Of a stretch of DNA of 64,000 nucleotides, positions 44,755-53,879 are shown piece by piece; the stretch's first letter is position 1; every line of letters starts with the position of its first letter. The translations under genes and the position numbers were made by a program. This stretch comes from Methylobacterium sp. R2-1. GTDB lineage: Bacteria; Pseudomonadota; Alphaproteobacteria; Rhizobiales; Beijerinckiaceae. The stretch covers positions 62,001-126,000 of the forward strand of contig NZ_JACHWM010000012.1 in the NCBI RefSeq assembly GCF_014191355.1, read 5' to 3'. A model generated the notes under the pieces. The model did no database searches and was not told the DNA's origin. It saw only the letters and a program-made list of their open reading frames with translations.

Positions 44755-45837
44755 ATGGAGACTCGCGCAAACTACGTGCTGATCGGCGCCTTCACCATCG
44801 GCGTCGTCCTGGCCGCCTTCGGGTTCGTGTTCTGGCTCCAAGGCGGCTCCCGCGGCCAGGCGACCCAGGCGCTCCGCATCGTCTTCTCCGGCTCGGTCGG
44901 TGGGCTCGCCAAGGGCTCGACCGTGTCGTTCAACGGCATCAAGGTCGGCGAGGCGCTCGACGTGCGTCTGCTGCCGCAGGACCCGCGCCGCGTCGTCGCC
45001 GTGGTGCAGGTCGACCTCTCGACCCCTCTGCGGGCCGACACCCGCGCACGGCTCGATTCCGCGATGCTGACCGGCGTCTCGCAGATCGCGCTCTCCGGCG
45101 GCAGCGCCGACGCGCCGGCCCTCACGCCGGGCTCGGGCGACAAGATGCCGACGATCTTCGCGGATTCGAGCGACATCCAAGACATGATGGCGGCGGCCAA
45201 GCAGATCGCGCAGCGCGCCGACGACGTGCTCCAGCGCCTCGACAAGGTGGTGGCGGGCAACGAGGGCGCGATCAACCGCACGCTCGCCAATGTCGAGTCC
45301 TTCTCGAAGACGCTGGCCGAGGCCGGCCCATCGATCGCCGGCCTCGTGAAGGCGGTGGACGGACAGCGCCTCAACCGGGTGATCGAGAACGCCGACACCT
45401 TCTCGACCGCGCTCGCCAATGCCAGTCCCGACATCGAGGCCGGACTTCACGACGCCCGCGCGCTCGCAGCCAAGCTCAGCGCCTCCGCCGACCGGATCGA
45501 CGGTGTCCTGAAGGGGGCCGAGGGCTTCCTCGGCTCGGCCTCGGGCCAGCAGGGGGCAGGCACCTTCACCGAGATCCGCGAGGCGGCGATCTCCGTGCGC
45601 GAGGCGGGCAAGGCCTTCCGCGCGCTCTCGGAGAACCTCGACAAGCGCACCGCCAATATCTCGACGAGCTTCAACCGCCTGTCGGGCACCAGCCGGCGCG
45701 AGGTCGAGGCGCTGTCGACCGACGGACAGCGCACCCTCAACACCCTCAGCCGGGCGGCCCGGAGCCTGGAGCGCGACCCGTCGCAGGTCATCTTCGGCGG
45801 CAAGCCGTCGTTGCCGGAATACAACGGTGGCCGCTGA
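44755..45837 (+). CDS. mlaD: MlaD/MCE-domain protein
   Basis: Membrane-anchored periplasmic protein of 360 residues. One transmembrane helix (about 8-27) precedes the MCE domain (about 40-115, SGSVGGLAKGSTVSFNGIKVGEAL...), followed by a long helical stretch (150-330) that likely forms a coiled bundle, as in longer MCE proteins that bridge the periplasm. It binds phospholipids as part of the MlaFEDB complex. ATG at 44755 is the start before the anchor. Confidence 0.9.
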   Translation: METRANYVLIGAFTIGVVLAAFGFVFWLQGGSRGQATQALRIVFSGSVGGLAKGSTVSFNGIKVGEALDVRLLPQDPRRVVAVVQVDLSTPLRADTRARLDSAMLTGVSQIALSGGSADAPALTPGSGDKMPTIFADSSDIQDMMAAAKQIAQRADDVLQRLDKVVAGNEGAINRTLANVESFSKTLAEAGPSIAGLVKAVDGQRLNRVIENADTFSTALANASPDIEAGLHDARALAAKLSASADRIDGVLKGAEGFLGSASGQQGAGTFTEIREAAISVREAGKAFRALSENLDKRTANISTSFNRLSGTSRREVEALSTDGQRTLNTLSRAARSLERDPSQVIFGGKPSLPEYNGGR

Positions 45838-45957
45838 GCGGCCCCGTTTCCGGAGAATGTGTCGGCACGCACCGCGCAGCTTGAGCGTTGCCGTATGCTC
45901 CCGCGTGCTAGAGGGGAGGTCAGTCTCCCCGATAGCGAACGGACGGTGCCCGAGCGT

Positions 45958-46581
45958 ATGACGCGTCTTCCTCTCTCGCCTGCTCTTCCCGGTCGCCTCC
46001 TGGCCGGCCGCTTCCTGCGGGCGGGCGCGCTTCTCGCGCCGCTCGCACTCCTCGGTGGCTGCGGCGGCGGCACGCCGCTCACCTTCGACCTCGCCGCTCT
46101 GCCGGGTCAGGCCCGCGCCGGGGGCGCGGCGCGCTCGATCGTCGTGTCCGAGCCCGTCGGCCTGCAGCCGATGGAGGCCGACCGCATCATCGTGCGCGAG
46201 CCCGGCGGCTCCCTCTCCTTCCTCGGCGGCGGCCAGTGGGCCGACCGCCTGCCTCGCCTGATCCAGACGCGAGTGATCCAGAGCCTGGAGAATACCGGCC
46301 GGCTGCGCTCGGTCTCGCGGCCCGGCGACAAGGTGCCGTCGGACTACCAGCTCGTCAGCGAGATCCGCGAGTTCGACATCAATTCCGGCACCGGCGAGGC
46401 GGTGGTGGACCTCTCGGCCAAGCTGATCGCCGAAGGCAGCGGCCGGGTCGTCAACGCCCGCGTCTTCACCGCCCGGGTCCCGGTGCCGAAGGTCGATCCC
46501 CAGAGCGCCGCCGCCGGCCTCGACGCGGCTCTGAGCCAAGTCCTCGGCGACCTCGTGCGTTGGGTGAATAGCGGCCGATAG
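45958..46581 (+). CDS. ABC-type transport auxiliary lipoprotein (PqiC/MlaD-associated)
   Basis: Lipoprotein of 207 residues, signal peptide with lipobox LLGGC. The mature part resembles the ABC_trans_aux (DUF330/PqiC) family: VVSEPVGLQPMEADRIIVREPGGSLSFLGGGQWADRLPRLIQTRVIQSLEN in segments. These outer-membrane lipoproteins pair with MCE systems to pass lipids across the envelope. Last gene of the operon, 120 bases after mlaD. Confidence 0.85.
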   Translation: MTRLPLSPALPGRLLAGRFLRAGALLAPLALLGGCGGGTPLTFDLAALPGQARAGGAARSIVVSEPVGLQPMEADRIIVREPGGSLSFLGGGQWADRLPRLIQTRVIQSLENTGRLRSVSRPGDKVPSDYQLVSEIREFDINSGTGEAVVDLSAKLIAEGSGRVVNARVFTARVPVPKVDPQSAAAGLDAALSQVLGDLVRWVNSGR

Positions 46582-46654
46582 AGCCCGCGGCTTTCCCGGT
46601 GAAGGGTCAGCCGCGCGGGTTCGGAGAGACTGCCCCGCTTACCCTGGCTCGCGA

Positions 46655-47473
46655 TCAGGCGTCCAAGGCGGCCAGCGCAGGCCCGCGCAGGGAGAGCGGC
46701 ACAGCGATCAGCTCGCCGTGGCGCGGCTCCGGACGGTTATAGACCGCCGGACAGCCCTGAAGGTCGCAGACCACCCCGCCTGCCTCGCGGACGATGAGGT
46801 CGGCGCCGGCCAGATCCCAGTCCCGCGCGTCCCTGGAGACGAGGCCGAGGTCGATCCGGCCCTCGGCCACCCGTGCGAGCCGCAGGGCCAGCGACGGCAC
46901 CCGATCGATCACCGTGACCGAGGGGCGCGGTCCGAGCCGTGCCGCGCCGTCGAGCAGGCGATCCTGGAACGGCTTCGGGCCGGTGACGCGGGCGCCCTCC
47001 AGCCTGTCCTGCGACGTGACGCGGATGGGCGTCCCGTTGAGGGTCGCCCCCTCGCCCGCCACGGCCTCGTAGAATTGATCCGTCGCGGGCGCGAAGACGC
47101 CGCCGATCACCGGCTCGCCCCGCGACAACAGGGCCACCGCGATCGACCAGTCCGGATGCCCGGACAGGAAGGCGCGGGTGCCGTCGATCGGATCGACGAT
47201 CCAGACGAGGTCGTGGCCGAGCCGTACGGGATCGTCGCTGGTCTCCTCCGAGAGCCAGGCCGCCCGCGGCTCGATCTGCGACAGGCGGACCTTGAGGAAA
47301 GCGTCCACGGCGACATCGGCCTCGGTGACCGGCGAGCCGCCGGCCTTCGACCAGACCCGCGCGCTCGTGTGCGCACCGGTTCGGAAGGAGGGCAGCGCGA
47401 GCGCGGCGGCCTCCCGCATCGCTTCGTGCAGCACGGGCCGCAGCGCCGCGAAAGAGGATGTCGTCTGGGTCAT
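46655..47473 (-). CDS. cysQ: 3'(2'),5'-bisphosphate nucleotidase/inositol monophosphatase family
   Basis: Magnesium-dependent phosphatase of 272 residues. WIVDPIDGTRAFLSG holds the metal-binding Asp residues, SEETSDD precedes it, and RDWDLAGADLIVREAGG is the second family motif. CysQ (which removes PAP in sulfur assimilation) and IMPase differ little; the WSKAGGSPVTEADVAVD region and the length fit the CysQ/HisN group. HisN (histidinol-phosphatase) remains possible. Single gene. Confidence 0.75.
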   Translation of the reverse strand: MTQTTSSFAALRPVLHEAMREAAALALPSFRTGAHTSARVWSKAGGSPVTEADVAVDAFLKVRLSQIEPRAAWLSEETSDDPVRLGHDLVWIVDPIDGTRAFLSGHPDWSIAVALLSRGEPVIGGVFAPATDQFYEAVAGEGATLNGTPIRVTSQDRLEGARVTGPKPFQDRLLDGAARLGPRPSVTVIDRVPSLALRLARVAEGRIDLGLVSRDARDWDLAGADLIVREAGGVVCDLQGCPAVYNRPEPRHGELIAVPLSLRGPALAALDA

Positions 47474-47841
47474 GGATCCGGTCGGAGCCGTTCGTGCGAG
47501 GCCGGCCTCATGCCGATTGAACGGCGCCGACGCCTCTTCGTTCTAGGGCATCGATCGGAAAAATGGCCATCGGTTTCGCAAAACGCAGCCATGCGCCGCA
47601 GGACGAAGGCCTCGGCAGCCGATCCCGGCGCCGCCACTGACACCTCCACTGCCATGTCCGAACGGTTACCGACATTTGCACCAATCCCGGCAAGGGTCCG
47701 TTGAGCATCCGGCAGACTTCGGCTCGATCCACGAACGCTTAACGCTCACTCTTAAGGCGCCTTGGGGGAGACGACCGGCACTGTGCTTGTCAGATCAGCG
47801 GATCCGACAGAGACCGCGGCGAGGGATAGGGCATCGAACCG
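47474..47841. other. intergenic region without recognisable features
   Basis: 368 bases between two divergent genes. I see no convincing coding frame, hairpin or repeat. Promoters for both genes are expected here. Confidence 0.5.
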
Positions 47842-48345
47842 ATGATGACTTTCGAGAGCGCGAATCTGAACTGTCGGCCCGGTTGCGATGACGAGGCGAG
47901 CGCACACAGCATCGAGGCCCCGGTGACGCCGCTGCCGCTCCTGGGTGCGATCCAGGGCAGTGCAAAGCCTGCCGGCGTGGCTCTGGCCTTCGCCGACGCC
48001 GCGGCCGACGCCTGCGGCGAGGACCGTTTCGCCCTGCTCCTCATCGATGGCGAGGGCGAGGTGGCGATGCGGCTCGGGCCGTTTCCCGAGGAGGATGTCG
48101 TGGCCGTTTGGCGCGACATCTCGACCAAGGGCGGTCTCGCCCGGATGCTCCTGCGCGAGGACGGAGACATCGTCCCGGTCTCGAAGCAGCTCGGCCCGGT
48201 CGTGCTCGGCAAAGGCCGCCAGCGCCGCCGTCACGCCGCCCTCAGCGGACGGCGCCCGCGCTTCCTCGTGCGGCGCAAGACCGCCCGCCTCCCGGCCCGG
48301 CCCTGCATTCACCGGGGCGAGAGCGAGATCATCTCGCGCGGCTGA
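47842..48345 (+). CDS. conserved hypothetical protein with basic C-terminus
   Basis: Protein of 167 residues. A beta-rich middle (FALLLIDGEGEVAMRLGPFPEEDVVAVWRDI) is followed by a basic end, GRQRRRHAALSGRRPRFLVRRKTARLPARPCIHRGESEIISRG. The RRPRFLVRRK...HRGExEII ending is reminiscent of an alphaproteobacterial DUF (possibly DUF6101), which I cannot confirm. No signal or membrane segment. It converges on the RMF-like gene. Confidence 0.55.
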   Translation: MMTFESANLNCRPGCDDEASAHSIEAPVTPLPLLGAIQGSAKPAGVALAFADAAADACGEDRFALLLIDGEGEVAMRLGPFPEEDVVAVWRDISTKGGLARMLLREDGDIVPVSKQLGPVVLGKGRQRRRHAALSGRRPRFLVRRKTARLPARPCIHRGESEIISRG

Positions 48346-48360
48346 GACAAGTCTCAGCCG
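48339..48360. terminator. palindrome holding both stop codons of a convergent pair
   Basis: CGGCTGAGAC-AA-GTCTCAGCCG is a perfect 10-bp inverted repeat. TGA of the plus-strand gene and TCA, the stop of the minus-strand RMF-like gene, lie at symmetric positions in the two arms. As RNA the inner pairs must open to form a loop. Confidence 0.6.
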
Positions 48361-48542
48361 TTGTCGAGCGGCCTGTCCGGCGCGCGGTCGGCCGGAGAGC
48401 CATCGTAGCCCTCGAGCCAGCCCGTGCGCTCGGGCGAGTTTAGCGGATAGGGGCAGGCGTCGCGCGGACGTCCCCGGGCCCGGGCGCGGGCACCCTCGGC
48501 GATGGTATCGTCGGGCTGTCGGTGCGGATCTTTCTCACTCAT
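48354..48542 (-). CDS. ribosome modulation factor-like (RMF/CrpP fold) protein
   Basis: Protein of 62 residues. EGARARARGRPRDACPYPLNSPERTGWLEGYDG matches in order the RMF pattern: a helical EGxxAxxxG, Cys-Pro-Tyr, and Arg-x-x-Trp-Leu-x-Gly. RMF promotes 100S ribosome dimers in stationary phase; CrpP-like relatives have been described as short accessory proteins, so the role here is open. The start ATG at 48542 comes from MSEKDPHRQPDD. It lies downstream of ubiA on the same strand with about 44 bases between. Confidence 0.7.
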   Translation of the reverse strand: MSEKDPHRQPDDTIAEGARARARGRPRDACPYPLNSPERTGWLEGYDGSPADRAPDRPLDNG

Positions 48543-48585
48543 GCGACCGGATATGGCGCAGGGGTCTGTCCCCGCTACGGCCGGA

Positions 48586-49536
48586 TCAGCGCAAACCCTG
48601 CCACAGCGCATCGGCGGCGAGTCCCGCGAACAGGATGAGACCGGCGTCGCGGTTCGAACGGAACAGTGCCAGGGCGCGCACGCCGTCGCGCTCGGAGAGC
48701 CGCATCACTTGGCCGGCGAGGTGAGCGGCGAATAGCGCGAGCCCGAGCCAGCCCAACGGGCCGGCCCCTGGACCGATCAGCGCCGGCAAGAACAGCGAAA
48801 CGGTGCCGACGTAGCAGACCCCGACCGCGAGCCGCAGCCGCGCTCCGAACAGCCGGGCCGAGGAGTGGATGCCGACGATCTCGTCATCCTCGATGTCCTG
48901 CACCGCGTAGATCGTATCGTAGCCGACGATCCAACAGATCGTGCCCGCGTAGAGCCAAAGGGCCGGCGGGTCGAGACGGCCGAACACGGCGACCCAACCC
49001 ATCAGCGCGCCCCAGCCGAAGGCGAGGCCGAGCACCGCCTGGGGCATCGGCATCAGCCGCTTCATGAACGGGTAGATCGCCACCGGCGCCAGCGAGAGCA
49101 TGCCGACCAAGATCGCGGCCGAATTGAATTGCAGCAGCACCGCCAGCCCGACCAGCGCCTGCGCCACGAGGAAGGCGGCGGCCTGTTTCGTTGTCACCTG
49201 TCCCGACGGCAGCGGGCGCGAGCGGGTGCGCTCGACCTGCGCGTCGAGCTTCCGGTCGGCGATGTCGTTGTAGGTCGATCCGGCACCGCGCATCGCCACT
49301 GCGCCGATCAGGAACAACACGAGGTGGCCGGAATGGGGACCGGGATTCCCGGCGGCGGTCGCGGCGAGCGCCGCCGACCACCAACACGGCAGCAGCAGCA
49401 GCCACCAGCCGATCGGCCGCTCGATCCTGGCGAGCCGCAGATAGGGCCGCGCCCCGGCCGGCGCGAGCCGATCGGCCCAATGGCCGGCGACCGCGTCGGC
49501 GACGCGGCCGGAGCCGGGCTCGGACGGAGAGGGCAA
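48586..49536 (-). CDS. ubiA: 4-hydroxybenzoate polyprenyltransferase
   Basis: Membrane prenyltransferase of about 316 residues for ubiquinone synthesis. The first Asp-rich motif is STYNDIADRKLDAQVERTRSRPLPSG and the second YDTIYAVQDIEDDEIVGIHSSA; both bind Mg-diphosphate. RIERPIGWWLLLLPCWWSA is the UbiA N-terminal signature. The start is unclear: no ATG lies before the motifs; a TTG at 49536 fits the length and follows shortly after the stop of the preceding gene in the same frame. Confidence 0.9.
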   Translation of the reverse strand: MPSPSEPGSGRVADAVAGHWADRLAPAGARPYLRLARIERPIGWWLLLLPCWWSAALAATAAGNPGPHSGHLVLFLIGAVAMRGAGSTYNDIADRKLDAQVERTRSRPLPSGQVTTKQAAAFLVAQALVGLAVLLQFNSAAILVGMLSLAPVAIYPFMKRLMPMPQAVLGLAFGWGALMGWVAVFGRLDPPALWLYAGTICWIVGYDTIYAVQDIEDDEIVGIHSSARLFGARLRLAVGVCYVGTVSLFLPALIGPGAGPLGWLGLALFAAHLAGQVMRLSERDGVRALALFRSNRDAGLILFAGLAADALWQGLR

Positions 49537-49557
49537 CGGTGACGCGACGCTGAAGAC

Positions 49558-50154
49558 TTACAGCGCACCCTGCGGCATGCGGAAGGCGCCCGACAGGCCG
49601 GGACCGCCGAGCAGGCCGCCACCGCCGCCGTTCTGCGCCTGGGTCTTGGCCTGGGCTTCCATCTTCGAGGCCTGGGCAGCGATGCCGCAGACCTTGGTGC
49701 GGATCGCCGCGACCTTGTTGTGGTCGGCCTTGAAGCCCTCCGAGAACGAATCGGGGATCGAGCACCACTCCTTATTGGCGGTGATCCACTTGATGCCGGT
49801 GGTCCCGTTGGCCTGGAGCTGGCCGAACAGCGAGCAGGCCTCCTGCGGCGTCATCTTCTTCTTGGAATTCGAGGCGGCGTTGGCCTTGGCCACGAGATTC
49901 TTGCGCTCGATCAGCGTCTTCTGGATCGAGCTGCAATCGGTGCCCGCCTGCTTGGGCACGGACTGGGCGGGGGCGGCCGGGGCCATGGGCGCGGGAATGC
50001 TCATCGGCGCGGCGGCCGAGGGCGCGGGCTCGGCCGGCGTCTCCATCGACGGCAATGGCATTCCTCCCATGCCCCCCATGCCCTGAGCCAGTGCCGGCCC
50101 GGCCAGCAGGACAAGGCCGACTAGAGCGGCGGCGGTCTTCGTCGGTGCAGTCAT
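49558..50154 (-). CDS. hypothetical exported protein
   Basis: Protein of 198 residues. Signal peptide TKTAAALVGLVLLAGPALAQ, then a Met/Pro/Ala-rich linker (25-75), then a compact domain with four cysteines (TDCSSIQKTLIERKNLV, EACSLFGQL, EWCSIPDSF, KVCGIAAQ) and a Gly-rich tail. Likely a periplasmic protein with two disulfides. It lies ahead of ubiA with 21 bases between, so the two may be co-transcribed. No function recognised. Confidence 0.65.
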   Translation of the reverse strand: MTAPTKTAAALVGLVLLAGPALAQGMGGMGGMPLPSMETPAEPAPSAAAPMSIPAPMAPAAPAQSVPKQAGTDCSSIQKTLIERKNLVAKANAASNSKKKMTPQEACSLFGQLQANGTTGIKWITANKEWCSIPDSFSEGFKADHNKVAAIRTKVCGIAAQASKMEAQAKTQAQNGGGGGLLGGPGLSGAFRMPQGAL

Positions 50155-50474
50155 CCTGGCAGACATTCGGCCCGGTCCTTCTCCCCGCATGCCGCGACGG
50201 GTGTGCCCCCGATCCCGCAGCGCCCATCCGGCCCGAATCCCTGGCGGCTCGCGCCCTGGGCCCGGCAGAGGGGCTTGAAGTGTTTCGATGCGGAAGTCTT
50301 CTGCGCACGGGATTGTGGCGCCAATGGTGCGTTCCGCCGCCCGAAGGCCATGGGCGTGGGAAACGCTTTGAAACGTTCGGAGCGTGCCTTTTTTGCACCA
50401 GTGATCGTCGTGTACGCCGCCGATTGACAGGCTGGGGCCGTCACGCGACGAGACCGGCCTGGCTGCGAGAGACC
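50155..50474. other. divergent intergenic region
   Basis: 320 bases between the exported protein and rsmE. A short T run (CCTTTTTTGC at about 50388-50397) is the only notable sequence. No coding frame is convincing; promoters are expected. Confidence 0.4.
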
Positions 50475-51227
50475 ATGGCTGCTTACGACTTCACCGCTCC
50501 ACGCCTCTTCGTCGAAGCGGATCTGGCGGAGGGGCGAGTCCTGCCGCTGGAACGGGCGCAGGCGAATTACCTGCTCACCGTCCTGCGCCGCGCGGAGGGC
50601 GAGCCCGTCCTGCTGTTCAATGGGCGCGACGGGGAGTGGCGCGCCGAGATCGTGCCGCAGGGCCGCAAGAGCGCGGACCTGCGCATCGTGGCTCAGACCC
50701 GGCCGCAACCGGCCCCGTCCAACCTGCACTACCTGTTCGCCCCCCTGAAGACGGGCCGGCTCGACTACATGGCGCAGAAGGCGGTCGAGATGGGCGCGGG
50801 ACGCCTCCAGCCGGTCTTCACCCGCTTCACCCAAGGGGAACGGATCAAGCTCGACCGTCTCCAGGCCAACACGATCGAGGCAGCCGAGCAGTGCGGCATT
50901 CTTTCCGTGCCCGAAATCGGCGAGCCGACTCGCCTGCCTGCCTGCCTCGACGCGCTGGAAGCCGAGCGCCTGCTCGTGTTCTGCGATGAGGACGCGCCCG
51001 TCACCGATCCGGTGGCGGCCCTGCGCGGCGCGGCCGATCCGGCCAGTCCGCCGCCGCTCGCGGTGCTGGTCGGTCCGGAGGGCGGATTCCACGAGGAGGA
51101 GCGCGCCCTGATCGCCGCCCGACCCAACACCGTCGCTCTGTCGCTCGGGCCGCGCATCCTGCGGGCGGACACCGCGGCAGTGGCGGTGCTGGCGCTGGTG
51201 CAGGCGGTGCTCGGCGACGCGCGGTGA
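50475..51227 (+). CDS. rsmE: 16S rRNA (uracil-1498-N3)-methyltransferase
   Basis: SPOUT-class methyltransferase of 250 residues that methylates U1498 of 16S rRNA. MAQKAVEMGAGRLQPVFTRFTQ, EAAEQCGILSVPEI, VLVGPEGGFHEEER and LGPRILRADTAAVAVLALVQ are the family's conserved blocks, including the knot that binds SAM. An N-terminal PUA-like domain (RLFVEADLAEGR...) is present. ATG at 50475. It lies upstream of an asparaginase and gshA on the same strand. Confidence 0.93.
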   Translation: MAAYDFTAPRLFVEADLAEGRVLPLERAQANYLLTVLRRAEGEPVLLFNGRDGEWRAEIVPQGRKSADLRIVAQTRPQPAPSNLHYLFAPLKTGRLDYMAQKAVEMGAGRLQPVFTRFTQGERIKLDRLQANTIEAAEQCGILSVPEIGEPTRLPACLDALEAERLLVFCDEDAPVTDPVAALRGAADPASPPPLAVLVGPEGGFHEEERALIAARPNTVALSLGPRILRADTAAVAVLALVQAVLGDAR

Positions 51228-51256
51228 ACCGGCCCGATTCGAGGATGTCCTAAGAA

Positions 51257-52240
51257 ATGACGTTACCCCGCATCCTCCTCCTGTCCCTCGGCGGGACGAT
51301 CACCATGACCCGAAGCGGCGAGGGCGGGATCGTGCCGACGCTGACGGCCGCCGACCTCGCGGCCTCGGTGCCGGGGCTCGCCGCGGTGGCGGCGGTCGAG
51401 ACGCTCTCGCCCCTGCGCCGACCGAGTGCCGGACTGACCCTCGACGACCTGATCGGCGTGGCGCGCACACTCAACGACCGACTCGCCGGCGGTCTCGACG
51501 GAGCGGTGGTGATCCAGGGCACCGACACGATCGAAGAGACGGCCTTCGTGCTCGACAGCTTGGTCGCCGGCGACAAGCCCGTCGTCGTCACCGGAGCGAT
51601 GCGCGGGCCGGAAAGCGCCGGGGCCGATGGGCCCGGCAACCTGCTGGCCGCGGCGATCGTCGCGGGAAGTGCGGCGGCGCGGGGGCTCGGCGTGCTCGCC
51701 GTGCTCAACGACGAGATCCACGCCGCCCGACTGGTGCAGAAGGCCCATACCGCCCTGCCCTCGGCCTTCCGCTCACCGCTCGCCGGTCCGATCGGGCTCG
51801 TGATCGAGGGCGAGACCCGGATCTTCCTGCGCCCCGGCCGCGGCCCCGTTCTGACCGAGTCGTTGCGTGAGGAACCGGCCCCGGTGGCGCTCCTGAAGAT
51901 GGGCATCGGCGACGACGGGCGCCTGCTCGCCGCCCTCCCCGGTCTCGGTTTCCGCGGTGTCGTGATCGAAGGAATGGGCGCGGGCCACGTGCCGGAGGCG
52001 CTGGCGGAGACCGTCTCCGCCCTGGTGGAGCGGATTCCAGTGGTGCTCGCCTCCCGTGCGGAGACGGGTCCTGTGTTCTCGCGCACATACGGATATCCCG
52101 GCGGCGAGATCGATCTGCTGGCCCGCGGCGCATTCTCGGCCGGCATCCTGTCGGGTGTGAAGGCGCGGCTGCTGCTCCAGATCCTCCTTCGGGCGGGCGT
52201 CGATCGGGCGGGCTACGGGTCGTTCTTCGCGGATCCGTGA
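51257..52240 (+). CDS. L-asparaginase/glutaminase family protein
   Basis: Cytoplasmic asparaginase-like enzyme of 327 residues. The first catalytic Thr is in SLGGTITM (about residue 14) and the second Thr-Asp pair in VIQGTDTIEETAF (about 95). GAMRGPESAGADGPGNL and HAARLVQKAHT follow. No signal peptide, so it is the cytosolic type. Length is normal. It follows rsmE by 29 bases and may be co-transcribed. Confidence 0.87.
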   Translation: MTLPRILLLSLGGTITMTRSGEGGIVPTLTAADLAASVPGLAAVAAVETLSPLRRPSAGLTLDDLIGVARTLNDRLAGGLDGAVVIQGTDTIEETAFVLDSLVAGDKPVVVTGAMRGPESAGADGPGNLLAAAIVAGSAAARGLGVLAVLNDEIHAARLVQKAHTALPSAFRSPLAGPIGLVIEGETRIFLRPGRGPVLTESLREEPAPVALLKMGIGDDGRLLAALPGLGFRGVVIEGMGAGHVPEALAETVSALVERIPVVLASRAETGPVFSRTYGYPGGEIDLLARGAFSAGILSGVKARLLLQILLRAGVDRAGYGSFFADP

Positions 52241-52425
52241 TCGCCGGTCCCAGGCCATGAACAGAAGCTTGTGTCATGTCTGCCATGCGGTCAGCGGGCG
52301 CGTTGTTCACCCTTGCGGCGTCCTCTAAGGACACGACATCCGGTGAGGCCGCTACCGGCCCCTCCGGTGGCGGATCCTCGGCGCGCCGCTGACCCCTTCG
52401 ACCGACGTTACCTTCGAGGCAGCGC

Positions 52426-53808
52426 ATGGCGCGCGACACGTCCGACACCACCCCGCTGACGACGCGGGACGAACTGATCGCGTGGTTTTCCGCGGGCGAG
52501 AAGCCGCGCGAGCGCTTCGCCATCGGCACCGAGCACGAGAAAATCCCGTTCTACACGGCCGACCACACCCCCGTGCCCTACGAGGGCGAGCGCGGCATCC
52601 GGGCGCTGCTGGAAAATCTCGGCCGTGAGACCGGTTGGGAGCCGATCCAGGACGCCGGCAACATCATTGGGCTCGCGGGCCAGGAGAACGGAGGCCTGGG
52701 CGGCGGCGCGATCTCGATCGAACCCGGCGGACAGTTCGAACTCTCCGGCGCGCCGCTTCCCGACATTCACGCAACGGCGGCCGAACTCGACGAGCACCTC
52801 GCCGCGACGAAGCGCGCGGCGGCGCCTCTCGGTATCGGATTCCTCGACCTCGGCATGAGTCCGAAATGGACCCGCGAGGCGACGCCGCAGATGCCGAAGA
52901 GCCGCTACCGCATCATGCGCAACTACATGCCCAAGGTGGGCAAGCTCGGTCTCGACATGATGCTGCGCACGGCGACCGTGCAGGTGAATGTCGATTTCGC
53001 CTCCGAGGCCGACATGGTGCGCAAGATGCGCGTCAGCCTCGCGCTCCAACCCATCGCCACGGCGCTCTTCGCCAATTCCCCCTTCACCGACGGACGGCCC
53101 AACGGATTCCTGTCGCGCCGCTCCGAGATCTGGCGCGACACCGACGCCGACCGTACCGGCATGCTCCCCTTCGCCTTCGACGAGGGTTTCGGCTACGAGG
53201 CTTACGTCGACTGGCTGCTCGACGTGCCGATGTACTTCGTCAAGCGCGGCGAGACCTACCACGACGTGGCCGGCGCCTCGTTCCGCGACCTGATGGCCGG
53301 GCGCCTCGCGCAATTGCCGGGCGAGCGGGCCACTGTGTCGGACTGGGCCAACCACGCCTCCACGGTCTTCCCGGAAGTGCGGCTCAAGCGCTTCCTCGAG
53401 ATGCGCGGGGCCGATGTCGGTGGGCCTGCGATGATCGCCGCGCAATCGGCCTTCTGGGTCGGGCTCCTCTACGACGAGACCGCGCTCTCCGCCGCTTGGG
53501 ACCTCGTGCGCGGCTGGTCCACGAGCGAGCGAGAATCGATCCGCGCCGCCGTGCCGCGGCTCGGGCTCCATACCAGCATCGGCGGGCGCTGCCTCGGCGC
53601 GGTCGCAGCGGAGGCACTGGCCATCGCCCGCACCGGCCTGCAGGCGCGGGCGCGCCGCGACGGGAGCGGGCGCGACGAGGCGGTCTATCTCCAGCCGCTG
53701 GAGTCGATCGTCGCCGCCGGCCGCAGCCACGCGGAGGAGCGGCTGGCCGATTACGAGGGCGCCTGGGAAAAGTCGGTGGATCCGGCCTTCACCACCTGCA
53801 CGTTCTGA
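52426..53808 (+). CDS. gshA: glutamate-cysteine ligase, plant type
   Basis: First enzyme of glutathione synthesis, 460 residues. The GCS2/plant-type family signatures are AIGTEHEKIPFY, GGGAISIEPGGQFELSG, LDLGMSPKWTREATPQMPKSRYRIM and DMMLRTATVQVNVDFASE, each in order. Two cysteines that form the plant redox switch are not apparent. ATG at 52426 with CGAGG ahead of it. The pairing with rsmE nearby is common in Hyphomicrobiales. Confidence 0.95.
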   Translation: MARDTSDTTPLTTRDELIAWFSAGEKPRERFAIGTEHEKIPFYTADHTPVPYEGERGIRALLENLGRETGWEPIQDAGNIIGLAGQENGGLGGGAISIEPGGQFELSGAPLPDIHATAAELDEHLAATKRAAAPLGIGFLDLGMSPKWTREATPQMPKSRYRIMRNYMPKVGKLGLDMMLRTATVQVNVDFASEADMVRKMRVSLALQPIATALFANSPFTDGRPNGFLSRRSEIWRDTDADRTGMLPFAFDEGFGYEAYVDWLLDVPMYFVKRGETYHDVAGASFRDLMAGRLAQLPGERATVSDWANHASTVFPEVRLKRFLEMRGADVGGPAMIAAQSAFWVGLLYDETALSAAWDLVRGWSTSERESIRAAVPRLGLHTSIGGRCLGAVAAEALAIARTGLQARARRDGSGRDEAVYLQPLESIVAAGRSHAEERLADYEGAWEKSVDPAFTTCTF

Positions 53809-53879
53809 GTTCGACGGAGGCTCCCGGCCCCCTGGCCCGGGCTCCCGGCACAGGCCGCATCGCGCGCTTCTCGGGCTGA

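Noticed and set aside
47470..47655. A 61-codon minus-strand frame upstream of cysQ.
   Set aside because: No ribosome site and an Arg-rich composition typical of a chance frame.
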